Source: Sulfurimonas sp. (GTDB lineage Bacteria > Campylobacterota > Campylobacteria > Campylobacterales > Sulfurimonadaceae). Taken from it: a DNA stretch of 64,000 nucleotides. The stretch's first letter is position 1; the number at the start of each line of letters is the position of its first letter. Under the pieces are notes generated by a model. It was not told the DNA's origin, searched no databases, and saw only the letters and a program-made list of their open reading frames with translations. Where the stretch lies: the NCBI GenBank assembly GCA_028687935.1, contig JAQTZE010000005.1, positions 62,001 through 126,000 of the forward strand, given 5' to 3'. A program made the position numbers and the translations under genes. This document shows positions 8,059 through 17,500 of the stretch, piece after piece.

Positions 8059-10092
8059 CTATGCCTGAACCATAGCGATGTAGTAACAACGCATACAGCG
8101 GTCAGCTTCACTCATAGCTTGTTCTTGTGTAAAGCCTAAGTTTACTTCCATGTTATTGAATTTTCTGATATCAATATCTACGACTTCACTATGCTCACGA
8201 GCAAGGCCTGGCAACCAGCCTGTGACTTTCTCTTTTTTGTCATAAACTTTAAGCTTGCGTAAGTGATCTTCCATAATCTCATCATCAGAAAGAGTAATCT
8301 CACCATTTTCAAGATAACGAGCCATAACAGAAGCACCGCGTTTTGCCTGACCGACTGCATTTACAATCGTCATCGGACCATATTCGCAGTCACCTGAAGC
8401 AAAGATACCTTTACGGGATGTCATATAATCTTTCCCGTTTGTCTTGAGTGTTCCCCAAGAAGTCATCTCAAGCTCCCAATCTTTTGGAATGAATTTCAAA
8501 TCAGCCGCTTGAGAAACCGCAGGAATCAAATAATCCACTTCGATCTCATACGATGCACCCTCAATCTTCACAAGTTCAGCACGTCCGCCATCTGGTGGAG
8601 GTACGAGTTCAAACTTATCAATAATAAGTGATTTTAGTACATCATTTTCATCTTTCATTTCAGCAACTGCAGAGTGGAAGTAGAACTCTACACCCTCTTC
8701 AACTGCTTCATGATACTCTTCATAGGTCGTATTGCGGATGATAGTCTTCTCATCACGACGATAAATCATCACTACTTTTTTTGCCCCTGCGCGGATAGCA
8801 CAACGAACAACGTCCATAGAAGTAAAACCACCACCGACACAGGCAACTGTTTTTCCAGTTAAATCTACATGGTCAGTTGGAAGCATTTGCTGCTCTTGAA
8901 CCTTTTGAGGTGTTTTAATATCAAATTTCTCATACAGGTTTACCCAGTCAAGAAAGTCGATAGCACCCCAGTATCCTTTGATCTCAGGACGTTCATTATC
9001 ACAATAGACTTTCTTCGAAATGCGTGTTCCAGAAGCTATCATAGTAGCATCGTAACTTGTCTCAAATTCCACCATTTCTTCTGCAGAAACTCTGTGATTG
9101 AGGATAAAATTGACACCCATATCTCTTACACATTCGATATCTTGAAGGTATTTATCCCATGGCATACGGTACTCAGGAACACCCACAGTAACCTCACCAC
9201 CTAAAACAGGAAGCTCTTCATAAACATCAACAACAACACCTTCGGCTGCAAGATAATATGCAGTCGTAAGACCCGCAGGTCCAGCACCGATAACTGCGAC
9301 TTTTTTGCCACTCATCGGTTTTTTCTCCATAGGATGGAAGAAATCGTACCCGTGATCTGTTTCCCAATCAGCGCCAAGACGTTTAAGCGCCATAATAGAT
9401 ATAGGCTCATCAAGGTTTGTTCTGCGACATGCATCTTCACATGGATGTGGACAAACACGGCCACACACATGAGCAAGCGGCATAGTTTGACGAGTAGCTT
9501 CAAGAGAATCATCAAAACGCAAGTCTCTTACACCCTCAATATAAGCAGGAATATCAACATGCGCAGGACAAGCGTCTGTACATGGAGCTGTAATCTTTGC
9601 TATATAGCCGATGGTATCGTTATAGTGTTTTGATGCTTTTTGCTCGTTGATACAAGCCATAAACTCAGCTTCAAAATGAACCATCAAGTCGATGATAGGA
9701 TTTGGAACAGTTTTTCCAATCTCACATTTTGAAGTAAGCTGCATACTGTGACCGATCTCTTTTAAGTGATCCAAATCTGCAACACACCCCTCACCGCGAG
9801 CAATCTTATCAAGCAAGTCATATAAGATACGTCCACCCCATCTTCCAGGTGCGCATCTTCCACAAGCTTCAGAATACTCTTGATACTGTGCAGCGTATTC
9901 CATCGCTAAACGGATTACATCTACATCTGCATTGAATAATGAAACGCCATCCCAGCCTATAAAAGCCTTAGAATCGCGATGATCATCATACTGTGCAGGT
10001 AGGTCATAAGCAGATTCTTCCCACTCTTGCTCAGGCTTGCCGATGTTGTTTATCAGTTCCCCATTCCAAGTAGAAAAATAGACTTTACTCAC
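8059..10092 (-). CDS. NuoF-type Fe-S segment fused to GltD-like FAD/NAD(P) oxidoreductase
   Basis: A 677-aa protein in the nuoF position of the complex I operon, but not a normal NuoF. Residues about 60-140 resemble the 4Fe-4S domain at the NuoF C-terminus (EACGRCAPGR, then SKCEIG); the third cysteine of the usual CxxCxxC is glycine 83. Residues about 165-230 carry the paired-cluster cysteines of GltD/Nfn-type proteins (CTDACPAHVDIPAYI, CGRVCPHPCEDAC). Then come an FAD Rossmann fold (VAVIGAGPAGL, residues 265-275), a second nucleotide fold (ACVGGGFTSMDV) and the closing FAD motif GIFASGDCEYGP. The C-terminus keeps DRCMRCYY. There is no FMN/NADH domain of classic NuoF. The inferred role is electron entry into complex I; whether the donor is NAD(P)H or reduced ferredoxin cannot be read from sequence. 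Confidence 0.85.
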   Translation of the reverse strand: MSKVYFSTWNGELINNIGKPEQEWEESAYDLPAQYDDHRDSKAFIGWDGVSLFNADVDVIRLAMEYAAQYQEYSEACGRCAPGRWGGRILYDLLDKIARGEGCVADLDHLKEIGHSMQLTSKCEIGKTVPNPIIDLMVHFEAEFMACINEQKASKHYNDTIGYIAKITAPCTDACPAHVDIPAYIEGVRDLRFDDSLEATRQTMPLAHVCGRVCPHPCEDACRRTNLDEPISIMALKRLGADWETDHGYDFFHPMEKKPMSGKKVAVIGAGPAGLTTAYYLAAEGVVVDVYEELPVLGGEVTVGVPEYRMPWDKYLQDIECVRDMGVNFILNHRVSAEEMVEFETSYDATMIASGTRISKKVYCDNERPEIKGYWGAIDFLDWVNLYEKFDIKTPQKVQEQQMLPTDHVDLTGKTVACVGGGFTSMDVVRCAIRAGAKKVVMIYRRDEKTIIRNTTYEEYHEAVEEGVEFYFHSAVAEMKDENDVLKSLIIDKFELVPPPDGGRAELVKIEGASYEIEVDYLIPAVSQAADLKFIPKDWELEMTSWGTLKTNGKDYMTSRKGIFASGDCEYGPMTIVNAVGQAKRGASVMARYLENGEITLSDDEIMEDHLRKLKVYDKKEKVTGWLPGLAREHSEVVDIDIRKFNNMEVNLGFTQEQAMSEADRCMRCYYIAMVQA

Positions 10093-10104
10093 AATTCAAT
10101 CCTC

Positions 10105-10326
10105 TTATTTTTTGCAAACGAGAGTCCAGTCGACTTCGTTAAACTTTAAAGAGTTCATCAACTCATAGCCGCACTCTTTTACCAGATCCGCTGATTTTTG
10201 AATCGGTGAAAAATCACCTATTTCAAATAAAAATATAGCCACTTCACCCGCTTTATGCGTGTTAAGAAGTTCTTTCATACGAGGCTCAAAGTTCTCTTTT
10301 AGGTGTCTTAAATCATATCTTTTCAT
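10105..10326 (-). CDS. small NuoE-like complex I accessory protein
   Basis: A 73-aa protein between nuoD (one-base overlap, ATAATG) and the GltD-like subunit, in the place of nuoE. It has no 2Fe-2S cysteine set; the only cysteines are in KECGYELM and the final VCKK. True NuoE is about 160 aa with four cluster cysteines. Small proteins of this size and place are known in the Campylobacterota and annotated as NuoE-family, but function is not shown. It may be a structural adaptor for the unusual input module. Confidence 0.75.
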   Translation of the reverse strand: MKRYDLRHLKENFEPRMKELLNTHKAGEVAIFLFEIGDFSPIQKSADLVKECGYELMNSLKFNEVDWTLVCKK

Positions 10327-11567
10327 TATCTATCAACCTCACCGAATACTATGTTTGTCGTCCCAATAATAGAAACAACATCTGGAATATAGTGACCAGG
10401 TAAAAGGTCAGTTAAAATCCCTGTGTGCCAAAATGATGGCGCACGTAGTTTGAGTCTGTATGGGTATGGTCCACCTTGAGAATTGATATAAAAACCAAGT
10501 TCTCCTTTTGGTGATTCAGTTGCCACATAAACTTCACCTACAGGCGGTCTCATCCCTTGTGTGACAAGTACGAAGTGTTGCATCAAAGAGTAGTTTTGCG
10601 TCATGATATCAAGCTTTGGAGCGGAGATATATTTTGGCGCATGTGCCATAAGTTCAGTCTGATTATTCTTCACAGTCGCTTCATACATATCTATCGTTTG
10701 ATACAAAATCTTTGCAGACTCTCTCATCTCTTCCATATAGATACGGTAGCGTGCGAAGTTGTCACCTTTGTCTGAATAAGGAACATTAAACTCTACTTCG
10801 TCATACAACTCATACGGCTCTTCTTTACGAATATCCCAAGCAACACCAGAAGCTCTGAGCATAGGCCCTGTACAACCCCATGAAAGTGCCATCTCTTTTG
10901 AAACCGTTCCGACCTCTTCCATTCTCATAAGCCAGATACGGTTTGTATCAAGAAGATCTTCATAATCTTTGATATTTGCCGGTAACTTATCTAAGAAAGT
11001 TTTGAGCTGAGTGATAAAACTATCTTGGATATCCAAAGGAACACCGCCGATACGAATAGCAGCATGCGTCAAACGCGCACCACAATATCCTTCGATAATA
11101 TCCATCAAATATTCTCTCTCGCGGAATGCAAAAAGGAAAACCGTCATTGCACCAATATCAAGAGCAGTTGTTGCCAACCAGAAAAGGTGAGACATCAAAC
11201 GATTGATTTCAAGAAGCATCATACGAATAACTTTTGCACGACGAGGAACATCAAGACCGATTAATCTCTCAACCGCAAGCGCGAAGCCATAGTTGTTTGA
11301 GCTTGATGCGATATAGTCCATACGGTCAGTTGTCGGCATGAACTCATTGTAGATCATGTTCTCTGCCATCTTCTCCATACCACGGTGAAGGTAACCAATA
11401 TCTGGGTGCGCTTTTGTTATCTGTTCTTGCTGCAAGTGAAGCATCAAACGCAACTGTCCGTGAGCAGAAGGGTGCTGAGGACCGAAGTTTAGGATAAGCT
11501 CATTGTCGTCTCTATCAAATGTTATATTTTCAAAAAACGGTGTTAATCTATTTTTTACTTGTGCCAT
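10326..11567 (-). CDS. nuoD: NADH-quinone oxidoreductase subunit D
   Basis: A 413-aa 49-kDa-type subunit, related to the hydrogenase large subunit, that forms the quinone site with NuoB. Family marks are [17 protein letters not shown] (the quinone-binding histidine loop), [34 protein letters not shown], and the C-terminal [12 protein letters not shown]. The length matches the family (about 400-420 aa). It is not fused to NuoC here. The nuoC stop lies 12 bp upstream of its start. Confidence 0.97.
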   Translation of the reverse strand: MAQVKNRLTPFFENITFDRDDNELILNFGPQHPSAHGQLRLMLHLQQEQITKAHPDIGYLHRGMEKMAENMIYNEFMPTTDRMDYIASSSNNYGFALAVERLIGLDVPRRAKVIRMMLLEINRLMSHLFWLATTALDIGAMTVFLFAFREREYLMDIIEGYCGARLTHAAIRIGGVPLDIQDSFITQLKTFLDKLPANIKDYEDLLDTNRIWLMRMEEVGTVSKEMALSWGCTGPMLRASGVAWDIRKEEPYELYDEVEFNVPYSDKGDNFARYRIYMEEMRESAKILYQTIDMYEATVKNNQTELMAHAPKYISAPKLDIMTQNYSLMQHFVLVTQGMRPPVGEVYVATESPKGELGFYINSQGGPYPYRLKLRAPSFWHTGILTDLLPGHYIPDVVSIIGTTNIVFGEVDR

Positions 11568-11579
11568 ATTTTTGCCACC

Positions 11580-12386
11580 CTATCTTTGAGGATCATCAAC
11601 GATTACTGATGATGCTTTATCAAATTTTTTAACCATGAAAACGCCGCCCTCTTCTTGGTACGACTCTACATTTCTTGGCTCATTACCTGTAATCTCTGTT
11701 CCTTTTGGAACTTCAAAACCTAAACGAGCAAAACGCTCTGAGTCATATCTATCAACTCTAGCAGTATCACGAATTTCAGGCCCGATAACATCACGCGCTT
11801 CTTTACCATAGATCTTGTCTACTTCATACCATGCGGCAAACTCATCACCCTGCAAAGGATAGGTTTTAAGCAGTGGATGTCCTTGCCAGTCATATGGCAT
11901 AAGGATTCGTTTCATAAAAGGATGGTTGTTTGCTTCGATGCCGAACATATCGTACATCTCTCTCTCAGACCAGTCAGCACAGCGGAAAAGTTTCTCAACA
12001 GAATCCACCGCTTGACCTTGAGTGATAAAATATTTAATACGGATACGCTTACGTTTACTCATACTGAGCATCTGATAGAAGATCTCAAACTGATTGCTTT
12101 TTGCAAGCCAATCAATTGCACTCATCTCCGAGAGCTGCGTGTAAGCAAGTTCATCTCTTAAGAGTTCTAAAACGCCATAAATGTCATGTGGCTGGATATA
12201 AACAACCATCTGTCCAACTTGGATATAGGCATCACTTACTGCAAACTTTGCTTTGATAGCTTCTAAGTCCGCGGCAAAAACTGCATCACTCTCTACTGCT
12301 TCTTTTGGAACTTGAGGAGCGACATAATATCTGTCTGTATAATACGCTTTTGCTTGTACGTCATCTTTAGGAGTATATGCTCTCAT
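11580..12386 (-). CDS. nuoC: NADH-quinone oxidoreductase subunit C
   Basis: A 268-aa 30-kDa-type subunit of the hydrophilic arm of complex I. The signature is in WSEREMYDMFGIEANNHPFMKRILMPYDWQGHPLLKTYPL. Both ends are extended: about 60 residues precede the core and about 60 follow it, so it is longer than the usual 160-210 aa. The start codon overlaps the nuoB stop by one base. No iron-sulfur ligands are expected or seen. Confidence 0.95.
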   Translation of the reverse strand: MRAYTPKDDVQAKAYYTDRYYVAPQVPKEAVESDAVFAADLEAIKAKFAVSDAYIQVGQMVVYIQPHDIYGVLELLRDELAYTQLSEMSAIDWLAKSNQFEIFYQMLSMSKRKRIRIKYFITQGQAVDSVEKLFRCADWSEREMYDMFGIEANNHPFMKRILMPYDWQGHPLLKTYPLQGDEFAAWYEVDKIYGKEARDVIGPEIRDTARVDRYDSERFARLGFEVPKGTEITGNEPRNVESYQEEGGVFMVKKFDKASSVIVDDPQR

Positions 12387-12895
12387 TACATTAACCTTTT
12401 TGCTTTTTGTGCATTTCCGGCTTTATTGGCACGGATCTTTTTCTGAAGCAGCATCACACCATACTGAAGTGTTTCAGGTCTTGGCGCACAACCAGGAAGA
12501 TACAAATCAACTGGGATGATACGGTCACACCCTTGAACTGTTGCATATGTGTTAAACATTCCACCTGTATTTGCACATGAACCCATTGAGATAACCCATC
12601 TAGGCTCAGTCATCTGGTCATAAAGTCTTTTGATAAACTCAGCGTGCTTCTTTGTAAGTGTTCCTGCCACGATCATAACATCAGCTTGACGTGGAGAGGC
12701 TCTAAAGATAGTACCATAACGGTCGAAGTCAAAACGTGAAGCACCCGATGCCATCATCTCGATACCGCAACATGCAAGACCATAAGTCAGTGCCCAAAGA
12801 GAGTTTGAACGTCCCCAGTTTACTATCTTATCTATACTTGTAAGTGCAACTGGCAAACCGCCATCTTGCGTATAATTTATTTTATGTTGTGCCAT
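12386..12895 (-). CDS. nuoB: NADH-quinone oxidoreductase subunit B
   Basis: A 169-aa PSST-type subunit that carries cluster N2, the last iron-sulfur centre before quinone. The four ligands are visible: the tandem cysteines in [10 protein letters not shown], then [10 protein letters not shown], and [24 protein letters not shown] is the conserved quinone-site segment. Its start lies inside nuoA (19-bp overlap), so the two are probably coupled in translation. Confidence 0.97.
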   Translation of the reverse strand: MAQHKINYTQDGGLPVALTSIDKIVNWGRSNSLWALTYGLACCGIEMMASGASRFDFDRYGTIFRASPRQADVMIVAGTLTKKHAEFIKRLYDQMTEPRWVISMGSCANTGGMFNTYATVQGCDRIIPVDLYLPGCAPRPETLQYGVMLLQKKIRANKAGNAQKAKRLM

Positions 12896-13266
12896 TCAAG
12901 TGCTCCTTTTTTCCATGCATACACGAAACCAATCGCGAGTAATAAGATAAACATTAACATCTCAGCAAAACCGAACCAACCAAGAAGCTTAAAATCCACT
13001 GCCCAAGGGAACATAAATATGATCTCTACGTCGAACAGTAAGAAAAGAAGTGCAAATAGATAAAATTGTGGTGATACTCTATTTGGTTGTTTTGTAATTT
13101 CAGGTCCACATTCATACACTGAAAGTTTGATCTTTTCAGAGTCTTTGCGTGCCAATGCGCGACTTGCTAATCTTGCGATTATCGTAGTCCCGATAAATGC
13201 GCCGAAAGTTACAACAAATAGTACAAATACCCCAAAATACGGGTTTGCAGTTGCAATATGTTCCAT
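12877..13266 (-). CDS. nuoA: NADH-quinone oxidoreductase subunit A
   Basis: A 129-aa, three-helix membrane subunit and the first gene of the nuo operon. The motif [14 protein letters not shown] matches the conserved loop between helices 1 and 2 (YECG), and [27 protein letters not shown] is helix 2 with its essential acidic residues. The ATG at 13266 follows a purine-rich AAAGGTAGG stretch. The promoter must lie in the intergenic region upstream (13267-13581). Confidence 0.96.
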   Translation of the reverse strand: MEHIATANPYFGVFVLFVVTFGAFIGTTIIARLASRALARKDSEKIKLSVYECGPEITKQPNRVSPQFYLFALLFLLFDVEIIFMFPWAVDFKLLGWFGFAEMLMFILLLAIGFVYAWKKGALEWHNIK

Positions 13267-13452
13267 ATAACCTACCTTTATTTTTTAAAACCGTATCTAC
13301 TCTGATACAGTTCCAAGTAATATTTTGTTTTCAAACTCCAAAAAAACCATACTTGTTAGTGCATAGCTCTCCCAAGAGATATTTGAAAAAACAGTTGCTT
13401 GCACTATAACAAAAAGAGTATTAAATAAAAGAGCGAAGGAAATGAAGTACTC

Positions 13453-13467
13453 TTTTGTGTCACAAAA
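13453..13467. promoter_or_regulatory. 15-bp perfect palindrome upstream of nuo
   Basis: TTTTGTG-T-CACAAAA, a perfect palindrome with seven-base arms around one base. It lies about 190 bp before nuoA and about 45 bp upstream (on the minus strand) of the possible TATAGT -10. The position fits an operator for a dimeric regulator. The half-site TTTGTG is loosely like CRP/FNR-type sites, but no factor can be named. Confidence 0.35.
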
Positions 13468-13524
13468 CGCAACATAGTTTTGAAGAATTAAAAAGTATTG
13501 TGCAATATAGTAACATATATTTCC

Positions 13525-13549
13525 ACCTGTGTAGGAATATTACACAGGT
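13525..13549. promoter_or_regulatory. 25-bp dyad, nine-base arms
   Basis: ACCTGTGTA, seven bases, TACACAGGT. The arms are perfect complements. It lies 33 bp past the stop of the minus-strand gene 13582-14577. It may be an intrinsic terminator of that gene, although no T-run follows on either strand, or an operator for the nuo operon. Confidence 0.4.
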
Positions 13550-13581
13550 AAAATCAAAAATAATTTTGCGTATTGAAGATT

Positions 13582-14577
13582 TTAAAATCTGTAAGAAAGA
13601 AGCGCACGCATGTAGTTTGCTCTCTCATACGCTGCTTTATTGTCACAGTGGTTAAGGGAAATACTCCCTTTCATCTGCTCAATAGAGAGATACTCTTTTT
13701 CTTGCATCCATTCCACCAACTCTTTGAGAAGAGTCTTTGGATATCCAGTGCCATTTTGCAAAAGTGTCGAAGCCATCTGCGTTACATCTGCCCCACTCAT
13801 GATTGCTTTTAAGACATCTTTTGCATTATGAACACCCGTAGAAGCGGCAAGTGAGATAGCAACATTACTATGTAAGATTGCACACCAACGAAGTGTCTCA
13901 CTCAGGTTTGCAGAGCTTGTCAGATTCGCCCGCTGCAAAGGGCTAAGCTCCTCAAGATCGATATCTACTTGCACAGGATTATCAAATATGACTAGCCCAT
14001 TCGCCCCGGCATCTTTAAAACGTTTTGCCATCTGTGCAGGATTGCTAAAGTAGGGATTCATCTTCACACTCAATGGCAAAGTCGTATTTGCACGTACATC
14101 CGCGAGCACTTTTATATACATTGCTTCTAACTCTCGTGCATCAAGTAGTGGATTTGTCGGGATGTAGGTGATGTTGAGTTCCAGTGCATCTGCGCCAGCC
14201 TCTTGTATCTTTTTGGCATATTTTACCCATCCGCCACTACTTACACCGTTGAGACTCGCGATGATTGGGATACCAACTGAACTTTTAATTTCCATGATAT
14301 CTTCAAGATAGTGCTCAGATTCAGAGCTTTCAATATAATCAGAATCGGGAAAATAACTCAGAGACTCTGCAAAACTATCACTGCCCTGAAATAAAAAATG
14401 GTCTATCGAATGGAGGTCATGGTTGATCTGTTCTTCAAATAAAGAGTGCATCACAATACCAGCGACGCCAGCATCTTCAAGCTCTTTTATCTTATCAAGT
14501 GATCCTGTTAGTGGGGAAGCACCTGCAATAAGCGGGTTTTTAAAATCAATCCCTAAATATTTTGTCGTAAGGTTCAT
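13582..14577 (-). CDS. dihydroorotate dehydrogenase-like FMN protein
   Basis: A 331-aa TIM-barrel protein of the dihydroorotate dehydrogenase family, probably FMN-binding. Visible marks are the N-terminal LTTKYLGIDFKNPLIAGASPLT, the strand IIASLNGVSSGGWVKYAKKIQEAGADALELN and PLSVKMNPYF, which follow the class 1 PyrD pattern. It begins inside the end of nifJ (4-bp overlap), a pairing that suggests it is a redox partner of pyruvate:ferredoxin oxidoreductase rather than the pyrimidine enzyme. The true substrate is not known. Family membership is firm; specific function is not. Confidence 0.8.
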   Translation of the reverse strand: MNLTTKYLGIDFKNPLIAGASPLTGSLDKIKELEDAGVAGIVMHSLFEEQINHDLHSIDHFLFQGSDSFAESLSYFPDSDYIESSESEHYLEDIMEIKSSVGIPIIASLNGVSSGGWVKYAKKIQEAGADALELNITYIPTNPLLDARELEAMYIKVLADVRANTTLPLSVKMNPYFSNPAQMAKRFKDAGANGLVIFDNPVQVDIDLEELSPLQRANLTSSANLSETLRWCAILHSNVAISLAASTGVHNAKDVLKAIMSGADVTQMASTLLQNGTGYPKTLLKELVEWMQEKEYLSIEQMKGSISLNHCDNKAAYERANYMRALLSYRF

Positions 14578-17500
14578 AGCTCCTCCTCCACTTTTGCAGT
14601 GTATTGTAAATTGGTGAGATTCATATATTTTTTGTACTGCTCATCTGCGTGATTTTGCGCAATTGCAGCAAACTCTTTGGCATCTTTAGAGTTCAATTTT
14701 TCCACCATTTTAAATCTCGTCTCATTGTACATAAACTCTTTGACTGATTTTGTAGGTTTTTTATAATCTACACTCATTGGATTTTCACCCTTATCTTTAA
14801 GTTCAGGGTTGTATCTAAATGTCGGCCAAATACCACTCTCAACTGCGAGTTTTTGCTGACTCATCCCGTATTTCAAATCATATCCATGCGCCACACAATG
14901 CGAATAGGCGATGATAAGAGAAACTCCATCATAGCGCTCAGCCTCTATAAATGCTCGTAGCGTCTGCGTATCATCCGCGCCCATCGCCACTTTTGCCACA
15001 TAGACATTCTCATATGCAATCGCCATCATTGCTAGATCTTTTGGAAGCGCTCTTTTCCCGCCTGCTGCGAATTTTGCGACAGCACCTGTGAGTGTAGCTT
15101 TGGACTGTTGTCCTCCTGTATTGGAGTAGACCTGCGTATCAAGGACGAGAATATTGACATTGCGCCCACTCGCAAAAACATGATCAAGCCCGCCGTAGTC
15201 GATATCATATGCCCAACCATCGCCACCCATAATCCAGACAGATTTTTTACTGAGATAATCAGCAAGAGAAAGTAAACGTTTTGCGTGTTCATGGGAAGAG
15301 TTCTCAAGCTTTGCTTTGAGTCTCTCTACCCGTTCTCTCTGCGCATACACATCACTCTCATCTCTTTGGACTGCGTTTACTATTGCTTCACTGAGTTCTG
15401 TTCCGATCTCCTCTTGCATCTCTGATACAAGCTCTTTTGCCTGCGTTTCGTGCTTGTCTATTGCGAGCCTAAATCCAAGACCAAACTCCGCATTATCTTC
15501 AAAAAGTGAGTTTGACCATGCAGGACCTTTGCCCTCTAAGTTTTTCTTCCACGGAGTTGTCGGAAGGTTGCCTCCATAGATGGAAGAACATCCTGTTGCG
15601 TTTGCGACGATCATTCTATCCCCAAAAAGTTGGCTGGTCAGCTTAACATACGGCGTTTCACCACATCCTGGACACGCACCTGAGAATTCAAAAAGAGGCT
15701 CCAAAAATTGACTCTCTTTGACTTTTTCATGATTAATTTTTGAACGATCCATAAGTGGAAGATGTGTAAAAAATTCCCATGCAGCCGCACCACTTTCTCG
15801 AAGAGGTAATTGTTCTTGCATATTGATAGCTTTGAGATTTGTCTGAGATTTGTTTTTCGCCGGACAAACTTCGACACACAGGGCACATCCTGTACAATCT
15901 TCAACCGAAACACTTATCATAAACTTCTCGCTTGGCTCAAAAGATTTTCCTTTTGCCTGTGTAAAAGTGAAACCTTCTGGTGCACAACTCAAGAAAGATT
16001 CATCAACCACATTGGAGCGAATAACAGAGTGCGGACAGACCATGACACATTTATTACATTGAATACAAACCTCGCTATCCCAAACAGGCACTTCCAGTCC
16101 GACGTTGCGTTTTTCATACTGCGTCGTACCGCTTGGCCATGTTCCATCACTTGGCATCGCACTCACAAGCAGATCATCTCCGTGTCCATCGATGAGCGTT
16201 TTGGTGACATGTGCTACAAAATCATCATAGCTTCCTTTGATAGAAGCCTGCATCCCCAGCGTCGAAGTTGCCTCTTTTGGAACTTCTATCTCATAAAGAT
16301 TTGCGATAGCATTATCTACTGCCGCAAAATTCATATCTACAAGCGCTTGACCTTTTTTGCCGTAGGTCTTCGTGATGCTGCGTTTGATCTTCTCTATCGC
16401 TTCTTTTTTTGAAAGTATTCCAGAGATAAAGAAAAAGCAGGTCTGCATGATAGTATTGATACGTCGCCCCATCCCGCTCTCTTTGGCGACTTTAGAAGCA
16501 TCGATGGCAAAGAATTTCACTTTTTTTTCTATGATCTCAGCTTGTACATCTTTTGGCAGTTTGCTCCAGAGCATCTCTTGTGGAAATGGTGTGTTGAGCA
16601 AAAATATCGCACCCTCTTTTGCATGTGCAAGAATCTCAAATTTTTCCAAAAAAACGCTCTGATGACAAGCAACAAAATCCGCTTTTTGTATCAGATAACT
16701 TGAACGAATAGGTTTTGGTCCAAAACGCAGGTGTGAAGTGGTAACAGAACCCGATTTTTTGGAATCATAAACAAAATAACCTTGGGCATAGTTTGAGGTC
16801 TCTTGCCCTATAATCTTGATAGAATTTTTGTTTGCACCTACTGTTCCATCAGCTCCCAAACCAAAAAATATCGCCTCATAAATTGCATCGTCTTGGAGGA
16901 TAAAATCTGCATCATACTCCAAACTCGTATGCGTTACATCATCGTGGATACCAATTGTAAAGTGATTTTTTGGATGTTCTTTTTCTAGCTCATCAAAAAT
17001 CGCTTTTATCATTGCAGGTGTGAACTCTTTTGAGGAGAGTCCATAGCGTCCGCCTATGATTTTTGGTAGAGTAAAGCCCAGTTTTCCTTCATTGGCAGCT
17101 TCGCTCAGTGCCATAAAGACATCATGATACAAGGGCTCACCAAGAGATCCGGACTCTTTTGTTCTATCGAGTACTGCGATAGATTTTGTTGTATCTGGAA
17201 GTGAAGCGATAAAATATTCTATACTAAATGGAAGAGCCAAACGTACTTTTATCACGCCCACTTTTGCACCCGCTTTGTTCAGATACTCCACACTCTCATC
17301 GACAGCCTCAGCACCTGAACCCATCAAAATGATGATACGCTCGGCATCTTCTGCGCCGACATAATCAAAGAGTTTGTATCCTCGTCCCGTAAGCGTGGCA
17401 AATTTATCCATCTCCACTTGAAGCAGATCAGGAACTTTTTCATAATAGCTATTGACACTCTCACGACCCTGAAAATAGACATCAGGATTTTGTGAAGTCC

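Larger units (their letters stand above)
13267..13581. other. intergenic region carrying the nuo promoter
   Basis: This 315-bp stretch separates nuoA from the dihydroorotate-dehydrogenase-like gene, both on the minus strand. No gene is seen. It holds two perfect dyads (13453-13467 and 13525-13549, listed separately). For the minus strand, TATAGT at 13403-13408 is a possible -10 hexamer preceded by a T-rich stretch, but several other AT-rich hexamers compete, so I do not assign the start. Confidence 0.5.

Noticed and set aside
8051-8089. A longer first NuoG with 13 additional codons
   Set aside because: It would include the AGGAGGGG ribosome site and overlap the upstream gene by 31 bp.
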